A stretch of 64,000 nt of DNA from Spirochaetota bacterium (GTDB taxonomy: Bacteria; Spirochaetota; Spirochaetia; Treponematales; Treponemataceae). Below, piece by piece: positions 17,121 to 25,271 of this stretch (positions within the stretch are counted from its first letter, which is position 1; each line of letters begins with the position of its first letter). The position numbers and the translations under genes were made by a program. Where the stretch lies: assembly GCA_023438065.1 (NCBI GenBank), contig JAEXRH010000017.1, positions 33,642 to 97,641 of the forward strand, in the 5' to 3' direction. The notes under the pieces were generated by a model. That model made no database searches, was not told the DNA's origin, and saw only the letters and a list, made by a program, of their open reading frames with translations.

Positions 17121-17812
17121 CCGTTATCGCGCTCGCGCTCGCGGCTTCCCTCTTCGGGTGCTCATCACCCCTATCGCGGTCGACGACGGAGCCCGCCGGA
17201 ACGCGGCTCCCCGAAACGGGCGCGAACGAAGCGCCGGGCGGACGGGAAGGGCAGGGAACCCCCTCGTCGATTCGCGAGTCCTTCACGATACTCTCCGGGT
17301 CTCTCGCCTGGGCCCGCAGGGACTGGGCTTCCGCCGCGAAGGCCTTCCTCGACGCGGAGGAGTCCGCCCTCGCCTCGGGTAACGAGACCCTCAGGCAATA
17401 CGCGGTCTACGGGCTCGCGGCGACCTACCTCGCCGAGGACGAGTACGAGTCGGCCGTCGCCCGACTCGCGGAGCTCGACGCGGGGCTATCCCCCGAGCTC
17501 GGGTCGGGGCTTTGGTACCAGGCCGGCATCGTGGCGTTCAGGAAGGGCGAGTTTGCGGACGCCGTCGCGATGTTCCGGAAATCGCTCGAGCGCGACGGCT
17601 CGCGCGCGGACGCCAAGATAAATCTCGAGCTCAGCGCGCGCAGCCTTTCGGAGTCTGACTCGAAACGGAGCGCGGGCGGATCGGGCTTCGCGGAGGCGAA
17701 GCCCTCGGAATCGGACGAGGACGCGATCTTCGACCTCGTGCGGAGAAAGGAAAGGGACAGATGGAAGAACCAGGAAGAAGAGGCGTCGCGCGAAATCGTC
17801 GCGGATTATTGA
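17105..17812 (+). CDS. batC: BatC-like TPR lipoprotein
   Basis: 235 residues. The lipobox ASLFGCS places the lipidated Cys at 19, so this copy is anchored rather than soluble periplasmic. Residues about 60-190 contain TPR pairs (for example LRQYAVYGLAATYLAEDEYE and LWYQAGIVAFRKGEFADAV). A charged C-terminal tail ends KNQEEEASREIVADY. BatC proteins scaffold BatA and BatB. The gene overlaps batB by 16 bases and the next gene by 52 bases. Confidence 0.85.
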   Translation: METKVTVIALALAASLFGCSSPLSRSTTEPAGTRLPETGANEAPGGREGQGTPSSIRESFTILSGSLAWARRDWASAAKAFLDAEESALASGNETLRQYAVYGLAATYLAEDEYESAVARLAELDAGLSPELGSGLWYQAGIVAFRKGEFADAVAMFRKSLERDGSRADAKINLELSARSLSESDSKRSAGGSGFAEAKPSESDEDAIFDLVRRKERDRWKNQEEEASREIVADY

Positions 17813-19251
17813 GAACCCCGAATCCGCGTCTCGTTGCCCTCCTTTTCGCGGCGCTCTGCTCGCGCTCGTTCGCGTTCGACGTCGACTTCTTCGTGTCGGC
17901 CTACGAAACGACCGTCGGGGGCGAGGTCGAGACGCGCGTAACGGTGTTCGGCGCGAAGCCGGGCGAGACCTCGCTCGAGATCGCGGACATTCCCCCTTCC
18001 CTCGCGCAGGCGTCCTCGAGAAAGGAACGCGAGCGCGTCGCGAATCCCGCCTCGTCCATGGACGAGCGCGTCCAGGCCACGGTGATCACCCAGAAATGGG
18101 TCGCCGTTTCTCCCGGAAGCGTCGCGCTCGGGCCCTTTCGCGTGAAGGTCGGGACGGAGGAGGTCGAGATCCCTCCCGTCCACCTCGCGATCTCCGAGCC
18201 GCGCGCGAGCGGAAAGACCGAGCTTCGCTGGCGATTCGACGGAGGACCTGCGCGTTCGGGAGAGCCTTCGAGGATCGTGCTCGAGGCCTCGCGCTACGGA
18301 ACCGTCGACGCGATATTCTGCGACGCGCCCGAGAACGCGCTCATTGAGTCCATGCCGCTTCCGCGCGATGCCGACCGGGACGGGCAGGGATCCCCCGACC
18401 CATCGGCCACGACCGCTTCCTGGGTTCCGATAGCCGCCTGGGATTGGGCGCCGCTCGCCGTCGGGTCCGTCTCACTTCCCGTCGCGGTCGTCGAGTACAC
18501 GACCCCCGAAGGCGAAACCCGCAAGGCCGTGAGCCCTTCGTATACCGTCACCGTGTCTCGCGGCGAGGGCGCGCGCGCGGAAGCGGGCCTCCCCCGATCC
18601 CTCGGTCGCGCGTTCATGAAGCCTTCCGCCGCCTCGACCGACGCCGTCGCGGATCGCGCCTCGAAAGCCGCCCCGCTTCCTAACGAGCTTGACTCGCTCG
18701 GCGACGCGGAACTCGCAGCGACCTTGCGGGAATACTGGAAGGCGGGCGAGTACGGGCGCGCCCTCGCCGCCCTTCGCTTCGCCGAGCGCTCCCGGCTCTT
18801 TCCGGGGCGGTATCGGGATGCTCGCCTCGCGTGCGAGGCAGCCCTCGCGGTGCCCGCGACGCGCGACGTTCCTCCCGCGGCCTGGAAGCAGATCGCGGTC
18901 GTCGCCGCCGCCTTCTTCCTTTCCCTGGCGCTCGCCCTCCGCCTCGTGTCGCTTCGCGCGCGCTCCGTCTCGTCCCTCGCGGCGCTCTCCGCCGTCCTCG
19001 CGCTCGCGATCGCCTCGTTCGCCGTCGTCGTGTACGCGCGCGACAGGGATCCTTCGGCCGTGACGGTCCGCGCGGATCTCTATCACGTTCCCGATCCCGG
19101 CTCGTCCGTCGTCGAGCGCCTTCCCGAGGGACTGCCGGTGCGGGTCATCAAGGTCGCGCGCGACTGGCTCTACGTCGAGACTCCCACGGCGCTCCGCGGC
19201 TGGATCCCCTCGAAAAGCGCGTTCCTCTACACGGGAACGGAGAGGCCCTGA
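17761..19251 (+). CDS. batD: BatD-BatE fusion protein with C-terminal SH3 domain
   Basis: 496 residues. After a signal segment (about 22-38) comes a BatD-type beta-sandwich region (VDFFVSAYETTVGGEVETRV onward). Then there is a helical TPR-like stretch (about 310-370), two membrane helices (about 378-395 and 405-423), and a bacterial SH3 domain over the last 60 residues (VRADLYHVPDPGSSV to LRGWIPSKSAF). TPR plus SH3 is the layout of a separate BatE in other spirochaetes, so the two appear fused. ATG 17761 follows AAGGAAAGGG. A TTG at 17809 overlapping the batC stop would give a more typical signal peptide and is the alternative start. Confidence 0.8.
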   Translation: MEEPGRRGVARNRRGLLRTPNPRLVALLFAALCSRSFAFDVDFFVSAYETTVGGEVETRVTVFGAKPGETSLEIADIPPSLAQASSRKERERVANPASSMDERVQATVITQKWVAVSPGSVALGPFRVKVGTEEVEIPPVHLAISEPRASGKTELRWRFDGGPARSGEPSRIVLEASRYGTVDAIFCDAPENALIESMPLPRDADRDGQGSPDPSATTASWVPIAAWDWAPLAVGSVSLPVAVVEYTTPEGETRKAVSPSYTVTVSRGEGARAEAGLPRSLGRAFMKPSAASTDAVADRASKAAPLPNELDSLGDAELAATLREYWKAGEYGRALAALRFAERSRLFPGRYRDARLACEAALAVPATRDVPPAAWKQIAVVAAAFFLSLALALRLVSLRARSVSSLAALSAVLALAIASFAVVVYARDRDPSAVTVRADLYHVPDPGSSVVERLPEGLPVRVIKVARDWLYVETPTALRGWIPSKSAFLYTGTERP

Positions 19252-19255
19252 AGCG

Positions 19256-19765
19256 ATGGATTTCGGGGATATACTCGACGAATGGGAGCGGGAGACCGCG
19301 AAGCCCCACGGCAAGAAAAGCCACAAGGCGCCGAGCAGGCGCGAGCGCGAGGATAGCGCGACAGAACCGTCGGCGAACGGGACGCGCGTGAACCCCATGG
19401 ACGCATGGCTCAGGAGATACGGGGTCGAGGACAAGGATTCCGCGACGGACCCGCGGGGAAATCCGGAAAGCCCCGCCGAGCGCCGGCGACGCCTCAGGTG
19501 CGCGAAGCCCGACGCGGTCATCGACCTTCATGGCCTTACCCGCGACGACGCCTGGGCCCGGCTCACCGCCTTTTTCGCCGACGCGCGCAGGCGCGGCTTT
19601 CAGAAGGTGCTCATCATCCACGGAAAGGGAAGCCATTCGGCCGAGGATCCCGTGCTCGGTCCCCTCGTTCGCCTCTTCATCGAGCGGAATCCCCACGCGG
19701 GGGAATCGGGCCACTCGAGCCGCGACGAGGGCGGGACCGGCTCCACCTGGGTAATACTCAAGTAA
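19256..19765 (+). CDS. Smr domain protein
   Basis: 169 residues. The C-terminal half is a Smr (small MutS-related) domain with DLHGLTRDDA (90-99) and the IHGKGSHS loop (121-128), both diagnostic. The N-terminal 80 residues are charged and low complexity, probably disordered. Free-standing Smr proteins are nucleases or nicking enzymes acting on nucleic acid, in some bacteria on collided ribosome mRNA. It starts four bases after the Bat operon stop and may be cotranscribed, though a functional link is doubtful. Confidence 0.9.
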   Translation: MDFGDILDEWERETAKPHGKKSHKAPSRREREDSATEPSANGTRVNPMDAWLRRYGVEDKDSATDPRGNPESPAERRRRLRCAKPDAVIDLHGLTRDDAWARLTAFFADARRRGFQKVLIIHGKGSHSAEDPVLGPLVRLFIERNPHAGESGHSSRDEGGTGSTWVILK

Positions 19766-19781
19766 AAAGCCCTGCCGGTTC

Positions 19782-19810
19782 TTGTATCCGGCGGCCGATT
19801 TCGGTATTTT
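19782..19810 (+). promoter_or_regulatory. Promoter for the J-domain protein gene
   Basis: TTGTAT (19782-19787), 17 bases, TATTTT (19805-19810). Gives a leader of about 25 bases containing the GGAAGGAG ribosome site before ATG 19842. Confidence 0.5.
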
Positions 19811-19841
19811 ATAGGGGTATCACCGCATCGGAAGGAGTGAG

Positions 19842-20393
19842 ATGTCCGACCATTACGAAACGCTCAACGTGTCCCGCGACGCGACGACCGAGCAGATAAA
19901 GAAATCCTATCGCGAGCTCGCGTTCAAGTGGCACCCCGACCGTAACGCCGGGAATCCCCAGGCGGAAGAGCAGTTCAAGAGGATAAACGAGGCGTATTCC
20001 GTCCTTGGCGATCCCGAGAAAAAAGCCCGCTACGACATGGGCGCCCCCGAAGGGTTCCCCGCGTACGAAACCGCCGGACAGGGCTACAACCCCTATGGCG
20101 CCTACGGACAGGGACAGGGCGACGAGGATGGCCAGTTCTCGTGGACCTTCTACGGCCCGTTCGCCTTCGGCGGCACCTGGAAACGGCCCGAGCCGCGCGA
20201 GCCGACCCGGCAGGAGGCCGTCGAGTGGCTTCTCCGGAGCGTTCTCACCCTCGGCGCGGGAATCCTCCTTCTTCGCGTGTCGATGATCTTCGGGATCTTC
20301 GGGCTTCTTCTCTGCCTCATGGCGATCGGCCGCGGCTTCATGAACTCGATCCGCGCGATCAGGCTCCTCTTTCGTCTCCGAAAGCGCGCCTAG
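19842..20393 (+). CDS. J-domain membrane protein
   Basis: 183 residues. The N-terminal J domain (about 3-68) carries the DnaK-stimulating HPD tripeptide at 31-33, in AFKWHPDRN. A Gly/Tyr-rich linker follows (YNPYGAYGQGQ), then two C-terminal hydrophobic segments (about 132-165) and a basic tail. It lacks the zinc-finger and substrate domains of DnaJ, so it is a type III co-chaperone recruiting DnaK to the membrane. GGAAGGAG precedes the ATG. A terminator follows. Confidence 0.88.
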   Translation: MSDHYETLNVSRDATTEQIKKSYRELAFKWHPDRNAGNPQAEEQFKRINEAYSVLGDPEKKARYDMGAPEGFPAYETAGQGYNPYGAYGQGQGDEDGQFSWTFYGPFAFGGTWKRPEPREPTRQEAVEWLLRSVLTLGAGILLLRVSMIFGIFGLLLCLMAIGRGFMNSIRAIRLLFRLRKRA

Positions 20394-20422
20394 CGCGCGA
20401 CCAAACGCCCTTTAAAATGAAG

Positions 20423-20464
20423 AAGGCCGGGACTCCCGCGTATCGGGGTGACCGGCCTTTTTTA
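20423..20464 (+). terminator. Intrinsic terminator after the J-domain gene
   Basis: AAGGCCGG (20423-20430) pairs with CCGGCCTT (20452-20459), followed by T residues to 20464. It lies between two convergent genes. Confidence 0.8.
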
Positions 20465-20521
20465 TTCGGCGCGCCGCGCCATGGCGGCGACGCTCGAGCG
20501 TACGGGAAAACGGAATGTCGC

Positions 20522-20740
20522 TTATTTTTCGCGGTAGATGATGCGGCCGCGGTTGAGGTCGTAGGGGGAGAGTGCTACCTTCACGCTGTCGCCGGGGACG
20601 ATCCTGATGTAGTGCTTGCGCATCTTTCCCGAAAGGTGCGCGAGAATGACGTGCCCGTTCTGCAGTTCAACCCTGAACATGGTATTCGGCAGCGATTCCT
20701 TCACGATGCCCTCGACTTCGATAGCTTCTTCCTTCGCCAC
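20522..20740 (-). CDS. infA: Translation initiation factor IF-1
   Basis: 72 residues covering the whole single OB-fold IF-1: AKEEAIEVEGIVKESLPNTM at the start, GHVILAHLSGKMRK in the middle, and the RGRIIYR end. It binds the 30S A site during initiation. A GTG start at 20740 is required by the family length and by the ideal GGAGG nine bases upstream. A longer frame through the promoter is rejected. Transcribed divergently from a DksA/TraR-type gene with overlapping -10 boxes. Confidence 0.97.
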   Translation of the reverse strand: MAKEEAIEVEGIVKESLPNTMFRVELQNGHVILAHLSGKMRKHYIRIVPGDSVKVALSPYDLNRGRIIYREK

Positions 20741-20780
20741 GGTTCCTCCAAAATTTGATGCGAAAATCGGCAGAAATTGT

Positions 20781-20809
20781 TTGATTTTTGCGGATTTCGT
20801 TCGTATAAT
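20781..20809 (+). promoter_or_regulatory. Promoter for the DksA/TraR-type gene
   Basis: TTGATT (20781-20786), 17 bases, TATAAT (20804-20809). The start codon is 20850, so the leader is about 34 bases. The -10 overlaps that of infA on the other strand. Confidence 0.75.
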
Positions 20810-20836
20810 TCTAGGGTCAATCACTATCTTTGTCAA
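20808..20836 (-). promoter_or_regulatory. infA promoter
   Basis: Minus strand TTGACA (20836-20831), 17 bases, TAGAAT (20813-20808). Leader of about 60 bases to GTG 20740. Polymerases on this and the opposite promoter would compete. Confidence 0.8.
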
Positions 20837-20849
20837 CTGGAGTGCCCGA

Positions 20850-21206
20850 ATGGAGAAAGAATTCACCGATAAGATGAAACAATCGCTCATTAACCTGAAA
20901 AAGGAAATCATAGATACGCTCATCGCGAACAACGAGGACTTCCGCGACATCGTCGAGGGCCTCGATCCGAAGGACTTCGCGGACATCGCCGCGGACGACA
21001 TGGACCGCAAGATGCTCGAGACCATCGGGTCTAAGGACATGAAGCGCATGAAGCTCATCGATTCCGCCATCACCCGCATCGAGCAGGGCAAGTACGGCCT
21101 TTGCATGAAGTGCGGAAAGAAGATCCCGAAGGAGCGGCTCGAGGCGATCCCCTATGCCCTCATGTGCATCGAGTGCCAGAGCGCCGACGAGCGGAGAAAC
21201 CGGTAG
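20850..21206 (+). CDS. DksA/TraR-type zinc-finger regulator
   Basis: 118 residues. An N-terminal coiled-coil (about 1-75, MEKEFTDKMKQSLINLKKEI) is followed by a four-cysteine zinc finger, CMKC and CIEC separated by KKIPKERLEAIPYALM. This is the DksA/TraR architecture, which inserts into the RNA polymerase secondary channel and modulates transcription, often with ppGpp. Two acidic residues near the coiled-coil tip (GLDPKDFADIAADD) fit an active tip. GGAG precedes the ATG by seven bases. Pairing with infA suggests growth-linked control. Confidence 0.85.
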   Translation: MEKEFTDKMKQSLINLKKEIIDTLIANNEDFRDIVEGLDPKDFADIAADDMDRKMLETIGSKDMKRMKLIDSAITRIEQGKYGLCMKCGKKIPKERLEAIPYALMCIECQSADERRNR

Positions 21207-21313
21207 CAGGGGGGACGCCCTTCACCTCGCGACTAGCGTCAAACGAATATCGGGCGCGGAGCCCCTTTCGGCCTCTCGAAGCTACGCTGACCGATACACC
21301 CTGCCTCCAAAGG

Positions 21314-21347
21314 TCATGCCGCCCCGTAAAGGCGGCATGACGCTTTT
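21314..21347 (+). terminator. Hairpin terminator after the DksA/TraR-type gene
   Basis: TCATGCCGCC (21314-21323) and GGCGGCATGA (21331-21340) form a perfect 10-bp stem with a seven-base loop, followed by CGCTTTT. The 107 bases between the stop and this hairpin show nothing recognisable. Confidence 0.6.
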
Positions 21348-21377
21348 ACGGCACCCCCTCGTCCCTCCGTTCGGGTC

Positions 21378-22931
21378 TTATTCCGTCTCTTCGATCACCG
21401 ATCGCACGACGCGGAATCCGACGTTGCGGCTGAGGTCGATGAATCCGTGATTGACGAGATCCCGCAAGCTCATCGAGGTGAATGAACGCGCCGTGCAGCG
21501 CGCCGCAGTATTGGAGTGGAGGCTGTCCCCTCCCCGGATGACACGCGTCATGCCCGATGCCCGATCCTTTTTCACCGCTCGATCCGGGTTTCGATACGAA
21601 GCATAGGTGTCCCAACACCATTCATACACATTTCCCCCGAGGTCATAGATTCCGAGGGTATTCGGTTTTCTCGAGGCTACGGCCTCGAAGCCGTTTCCGT
21701 TCGCGGTGGCCATTGTCACGGCGACATCACTGACCGTGTCGCTTCCCGGGTAACTGAAACGCTCCTGTCCGCTTCCTCCTTTCGCGGCATATTCCCATTC
21801 AGCCTCGGTAGGAAGACGGTATCCGTCGGCGAGCCGATCCCAAATAATGTCGTAGATTCGGGTTTTTTCATAGGAAGTGGTTTTAATTATGTACGCGGGC
21901 GTATATCCCTCGCGGAGACTGGCCGCGTTGCAGTACTCGAGCGCGTTGACCCAATCGATAAGCAGCACGGGGTAGTGAATGCCGTACTTTTTTTGGCTAA
22001 ACCCCTTTTCCGTTCCGACGGGAAGGAATCGCATCGTTCTCTCGAACTCCCCCTGCGTGACCTCGGTCTTTCCCATCCAGAAGGACCCCACGGTGACCTC
22101 GTGCGCGGGGCGCTCGTTGAGCGGTCCGGTATCGGATCCCATCGTGAAGGTGCCGCCCTCGACGAAAACCATTCGCTCGTTCGTTCCTTCCGGCTGGGTC
22201 GGTTTCGCCGTGGCTCGCGCCTTGACTCTTTCGGGGAGGGATATCGACACGGTCGCGCATTCGCCCTCGGCGACCTCGATCTCGACGAGCGCGATCTCTC
22301 TCGGTTTCGAGCCCTTCGCGCTCCAGGAAATCGAGACGAGGTGGCGCCCCTCGACGACGCGGTCGATCGGGGTCAAGTCTTCGGCGACCTTCGAGCCGTC
22401 GAGAAAGACCGTAGCCGTGCCCTCGGCCGCGCCGGGATTCGCGATATCGAAGGCGATCGAGCCGAAGCCGACGTGGCGGCCGGCGATCGCGTCGATGACG
22501 GCGAAGGTGAGGGTGTCGGCGCACGAAAAGACGTCGAAGACCGACGTGCCCCTCGCGGTTTTCCTGATCGTGGTCTTCCCCTTCGCGCGGTCGAAGAGGG
22601 CGAGCGAGTATTCCTGCGCGCCTCCCTTGGCGGCGCCGATCGAGCCGTAGAGGACGTAGTCGACGCTCTCGCCCTCGCACCAGGGGATCAGCTCCTTGTC
22701 GGCGAGGCCGGGGGCCGCGGTCGCCGGAGCGACCAGCTCGTAGGAACCCAAAAGCCTGATCGTGAGGGCGAGGCTCTCGGTCGCGGTCGCCGCGGGGGTG
22801 TCGAAGGAGGCATCGCCGGTGCGGTTCGCGAAACCCGCTATCGCGACGTGGGGAAGAGTCCCGGTCGGCGGGGCCGTGAAAGCGATATACGAGAGCAGCG
22901 TGCAGGCGAGGATAAACGCGATTTTTTTCAT
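21378..22931 (-). CDS. Secreted FGE/SUMF1-fold protein with PEGA-like domain
   Basis: 517 residues. A signal peptide (about 1-19) leads to a region assembling a FlgO/CsgG-like nucleotide-free fold, then a PEGA-like beta domain (about 165-225). The C-terminal half is a formylglycine-generating-enzyme fold: FVEGGTFTMGSDTG, KTEVTQGEF, YRLPTEAEWEYAAKGG, LGGNVYEWCWD, RVIRGGD and NVGFRVV. Only one of the two catalytic cysteines of true FGE is evident (AARCTARS), so it is probably a binding or structural relative. The C-terminal coding DNA is much more AT-rich than the N-terminal part. AAGGAG supports the start. Confidence 0.82.
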   Translation of the reverse strand: MKKIAFILACTLLSYIAFTAPPTGTLPHVAIAGFANRTGDASFDTPAATATESLALTIRLLGSYELVAPATAAPGLADKELIPWCEGESVDYVLYGSIGAAKGGAQEYSLALFDRAKGKTTIRKTARGTSVFDVFSCADTLTFAVIDAIAGRHVGFGSIAFDIANPGAAEGTATVFLDGSKVAEDLTPIDRVVEGRHLVSISWSAKGSKPREIALVEIEVAEGECATVSISLPERVKARATAKPTQPEGTNERMVFVEGGTFTMGSDTGPLNERPAHEVTVGSFWMGKTEVTQGEFERTMRFLPVGTEKGFSQKKYGIHYPVLLIDWVNALEYCNAASLREGYTPAYIIKTTSYEKTRIYDIIWDRLADGYRLPTEAEWEYAAKGGSGQERFSYPGSDTVSDVAVTMATANGNGFEAVASRKPNTLGIYDLGGNVYEWCWDTYASYRNPDRAVKKDRASGMTRVIRGGDSLHSNTAARCTARSFTSMSLRDLVNHGFIDLSRNVGFRVVRSVIEETE

Positions 22932-22969
22932 TGCGATACTCCTTGTCTTCTTGTATCGGGCAATGGAAA

Positions 22970-22999
22970 ACTATCTCGCCGACGATGTGCTTTTGTCAA
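22970..22999 (-). promoter_or_regulatory. Promoter for the FGE-fold protein gene
   Basis: Minus strand TTGACA (22999-22994), 18 bases, GATAGT (22975-22970), with a normal leader of about 30 bases carrying AAGGAG. Confidence 0.55.
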
Positions 23000-23034
23000 G
23001 AAGCGATCGGCGCGCGGGGGAATTTCCCGATAGC

Positions 23035-23060
23035 GTTTCCCCGGATGGGGGAACTACAAT
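23035..23060 (+). promoter_or_regulatory. Promoter and operator candidate for the SGNH hydrolase
   Basis: TACAAT (23055-23060) ends exactly six bases before ATG 23067. There is no clear -35 box and no ribosome site. An interrupted inverted repeat, GTTTCCCC (23035-23042) and GGGGGAAC (23047-23054), lies directly upstream of the -10, where an activator or repressor could bind. Confidence 0.5.
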
Positions 23061-23066
23061 TAACCC

Positions 23067-24344
23067 ATGAAAACCACTATACGAACCAGGGGTATGGCTT
23101 TCGCGATGGCAACCTGTCTCGCGGTCTCGGCGATCTCGCCGGCGCGAGCGTACGCGGAGGCCCGTGGATCCGGTTCGGGAGGATCAATGATAACCGACAC
23201 AAGGGCCGCGATGATCGCGCGCTCGCTCGTCTCTACGGGGAACAACGCGCGGCTCAAGGCCGCGATCGACCGGGCTCGCTCGGGGAAGAAGGTCACGCTC
23301 GCCTACATCGGAGGCTCGATCACCGAGGGTTTCAACGCGACCGGGCCCGACAAATCCTGGGCGCGCCTCTCCCGCGACGCGTTCCGCGACATGTTCGCCG
23401 GCGGCGACGACTCGCTCGTCGGTTATCTCAACGCGGGCATGGCGGGAACGCCCTCTTCGCTCGGGATGATCCGCTACCGGCGCGACGTCCTCGACCGGCT
23501 CGACTCGAAGCCCGACATCGCGTTCGTCGAGTTCGCCGTCAACGACGGCGACGACCCGACGGGCGGCGCCGCGTTCGAGAGTCTCGTTCGCGGCATCCTC
23601 GAATCCGACGACGGGACCGCGGTCGTGCTTGTCTTCAGCGTGTTCCAGTCGCGCTGGAATCTCGAGGATCGCCTCGCGCCCGTCGGGAAGGGCTACGGCC
23701 TTCCGATGGTGAGCGTGAAGAACGCGGTCGTTCCCGCCCTCGAAGCGGGAACGCTAACCGACGCCGAGTTCTTCGCGGACATCTATCATCCGACCGACTC
23801 GGGCCACCGTCTCATGGCCGATTGCGTCGCGAACCTGTTCAAGGCGGTCGACGCCGAGCCCCTGAGCGCCAGGGACGCGGAGCTTCCGAAGGAGGCCGTC
23901 ATCGGCTACCGGTTTGACGGGATCAGGATGATCGACGCGAGGACCGTGCCGCGCGGCGTCAAGGTCTCGGCGGGCGCGTTCAAGGGGACGGACGAGTCGA
24001 TCGGGACTTTCAACCGCGAGAACCCCGAGCCGACTTTTCCCGCGAACTGGCACAAGGCGGCGGGCAAGAAGGGCGGCGAGTTCACGATGAAGATCGCCTG
24101 CAAGAATCTCGTCATCGTCTACAAGAAGTCACGGGCGGGATGCTCGTTCGGCACGGCCGAAGCGTACGTGGACGGCGAGCTCGTGAACGGCCTCGACGGG
24201 GAGCCGAGCAACGGCTGGAACAACCCGTGGACAAGCGTGCTCATCGACGAGGAGGTCGCTAAGCCGCACGTGGTCAAGATCAGGATGGAAGACGACTCGG
24301 CCGACTTGGCGTTCACGATACTCGCTTTCGGCTATACGGAGTGA
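23067..24344 (+). CDS. Secreted SGNH/GDSL hydrolase with C-terminal beta domain
   Basis: 425 residues. A signal peptide of about 30 residues ends ARAYA. The SGNH blocks are intact: block I GGSIT with nucleophile S84, Gly in LNAGMAGT (block II), ND at 159-160 (block III) and the DIYH dyad D238/H241. Such enzymes are esterases, often deacetylating plant or bacterial polysaccharides. A further 130-residue beta-rich domain follows (about 290-425), probably carbohydrate-binding. A role in polysaccharide de-esterification with the window's glycosidases is plausible but inferred. The start is set by a -10 box six bases upstream. Confidence 0.88.
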   Translation: MKTTIRTRGMAFAMATCLAVSAISPARAYAEARGSGSGGSMITDTRAAMIARSLVSTGNNARLKAAIDRARSGKKVTLAYIGGSITEGFNATGPDKSWARLSRDAFRDMFAGGDDSLVGYLNAGMAGTPSSLGMIRYRRDVLDRLDSKPDIAFVEFAVNDGDDPTGGAAFESLVRGILESDDGTAVVLVFSVFQSRWNLEDRLAPVGKGYGLPMVSVKNAVVPALEAGTLTDAEFFADIYHPTDSGHRLMADCVANLFKAVDAEPLSARDAELPKEAVIGYRFDGIRMIDARTVPRGVKVSAGAFKGTDESIGTFNRENPEPTFPANWHKAAGKKGGEFTMKIACKNLVIVYKKSRAGCSFGTAEAYVDGELVNGLDGEPSNGWNNPWTSVLIDEEVAKPHVVKIRMEDDSADLAFTILAFGYTE

Positions 24345-24404
24345 TATCGTCGCGCCATATTTGCTCGGTGTTTGCGCGCCGTCGGTTTGGAAGGATGGGC
24401 GCGG

Positions 24405-25271
24405 TCAGAAGGATTCCTGGACCCAGCCGGAGTCGTCTCGGAAGGAAAGCGTTTCGTATCCCGCCTTTCGCGCGGCCGCGCGGGCGAGGTCGTACGCGCA
24501 CGCGATGTCGGTCGCGGAATGCGCGTCCGAGCTGATCGTCACGGGAACTCCCGCGCGGTTGAGGAGCGCGAGGATGTCGGCGGAGGGATAGGGGGTTGTA
24601 ACGGACTTTCGCGCGATGCCGCCGGTGTTGATCTCGACGATCTTGCCCGAGCGGGCGATCGCGCGCACGGTCTCGCGCGCCTCGCGGCGGTACCAGGAGG
24701 CGTCCTCGTCGAAGAAGCGGAGCTCGCCGTTTCGCCTCCGGACGACGTCGAGGTGACCGACGACGTCGAAGCGGGATGACGAGACCATGTCGCGCACGGT
24801 CGACCAGTACGCCTCGACCGCCCGCCGGCCGTCGCCCGCGAAGAGGGTCTCGATGCCGCGCGCGACGGTTTGTGCCGGCGCGTCGACCGCCCAGAGACTC
24901 CGGGGCGCGCCTTTCGCGCGGTTTCGGCCGCCGTCGGCCCTCACGAAATGTACCGATCCCACGAGGATGTCCGGCGCGAAGCGCGCGTAGAACTCGGGAT
25001 CGGGCGCGGTGACGCCGTCGATGTAGTCGGCCTCGAAGCCGAAAAGCACGCGGAGCTTGCCCGCGTATTCTTCCTTGAGCCGGGCGATCTCGGACGAGTA
25101 CGCGGGATAGGAGGCGAGCGGGAGGTGCCATTCGGTCGCGAAGGGCCAGGCGGCGTGCGCGGTGAAGGAGAGGTCGGTCATCCCGGCCTTGAGCGCGGCC
25201 TCTGCCATCGCGCGCGGGGTTTCGGCGCCGTCGCAGAGGTTCGTGTGGACGTGGTAGCTCGCGATTCGCAT
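24405..25271 (-). CDS. PHP-family phosphatase (histidinol-phosphatase-like)
   Basis: 288 residues of the PHP metallo-phosphoesterase fold. The first metal motif is HVHTN near residue 7, followed by FTAHA, a GFEADY strand, VGSVHF, VVGHLD and a terminal ISSDAHS, all in HisK/HisJ order. The family hydrolyses histidinol phosphate, but no other histidine genes are in the window. Its ATG overlaps the stop of the hybrid kinase gene by one base (TGATG), which implies translational coupling with signalling genes and leaves the substrate open. The start chosen avoids a long extension through the kinase gene. Confidence 0.85.
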   Translation of the reverse strand: MRIASYHVHTNLCDGAETPRAMAEAALKAGMTDLSFTAHAAWPFATEWHLPLASYPAYSSEIARLKEEYAGKLRVLFGFEADYIDGVTAPDPEFYARFAPDILVGSVHFVRADGGRNRAKGAPRSLWAVDAPAQTVARGIETLFAGDGRRAVEAYWSTVRDMVSSSRFDVVGHLDVVRRRNGELRFFDEDASWYRREARETVRAIARSGKIVEINTGGIARKSVTTPYPSADILALLNRAGVPVTISSDAHSATDIACAYDLARAAARKAGYETLSFRDDSGWVQESF

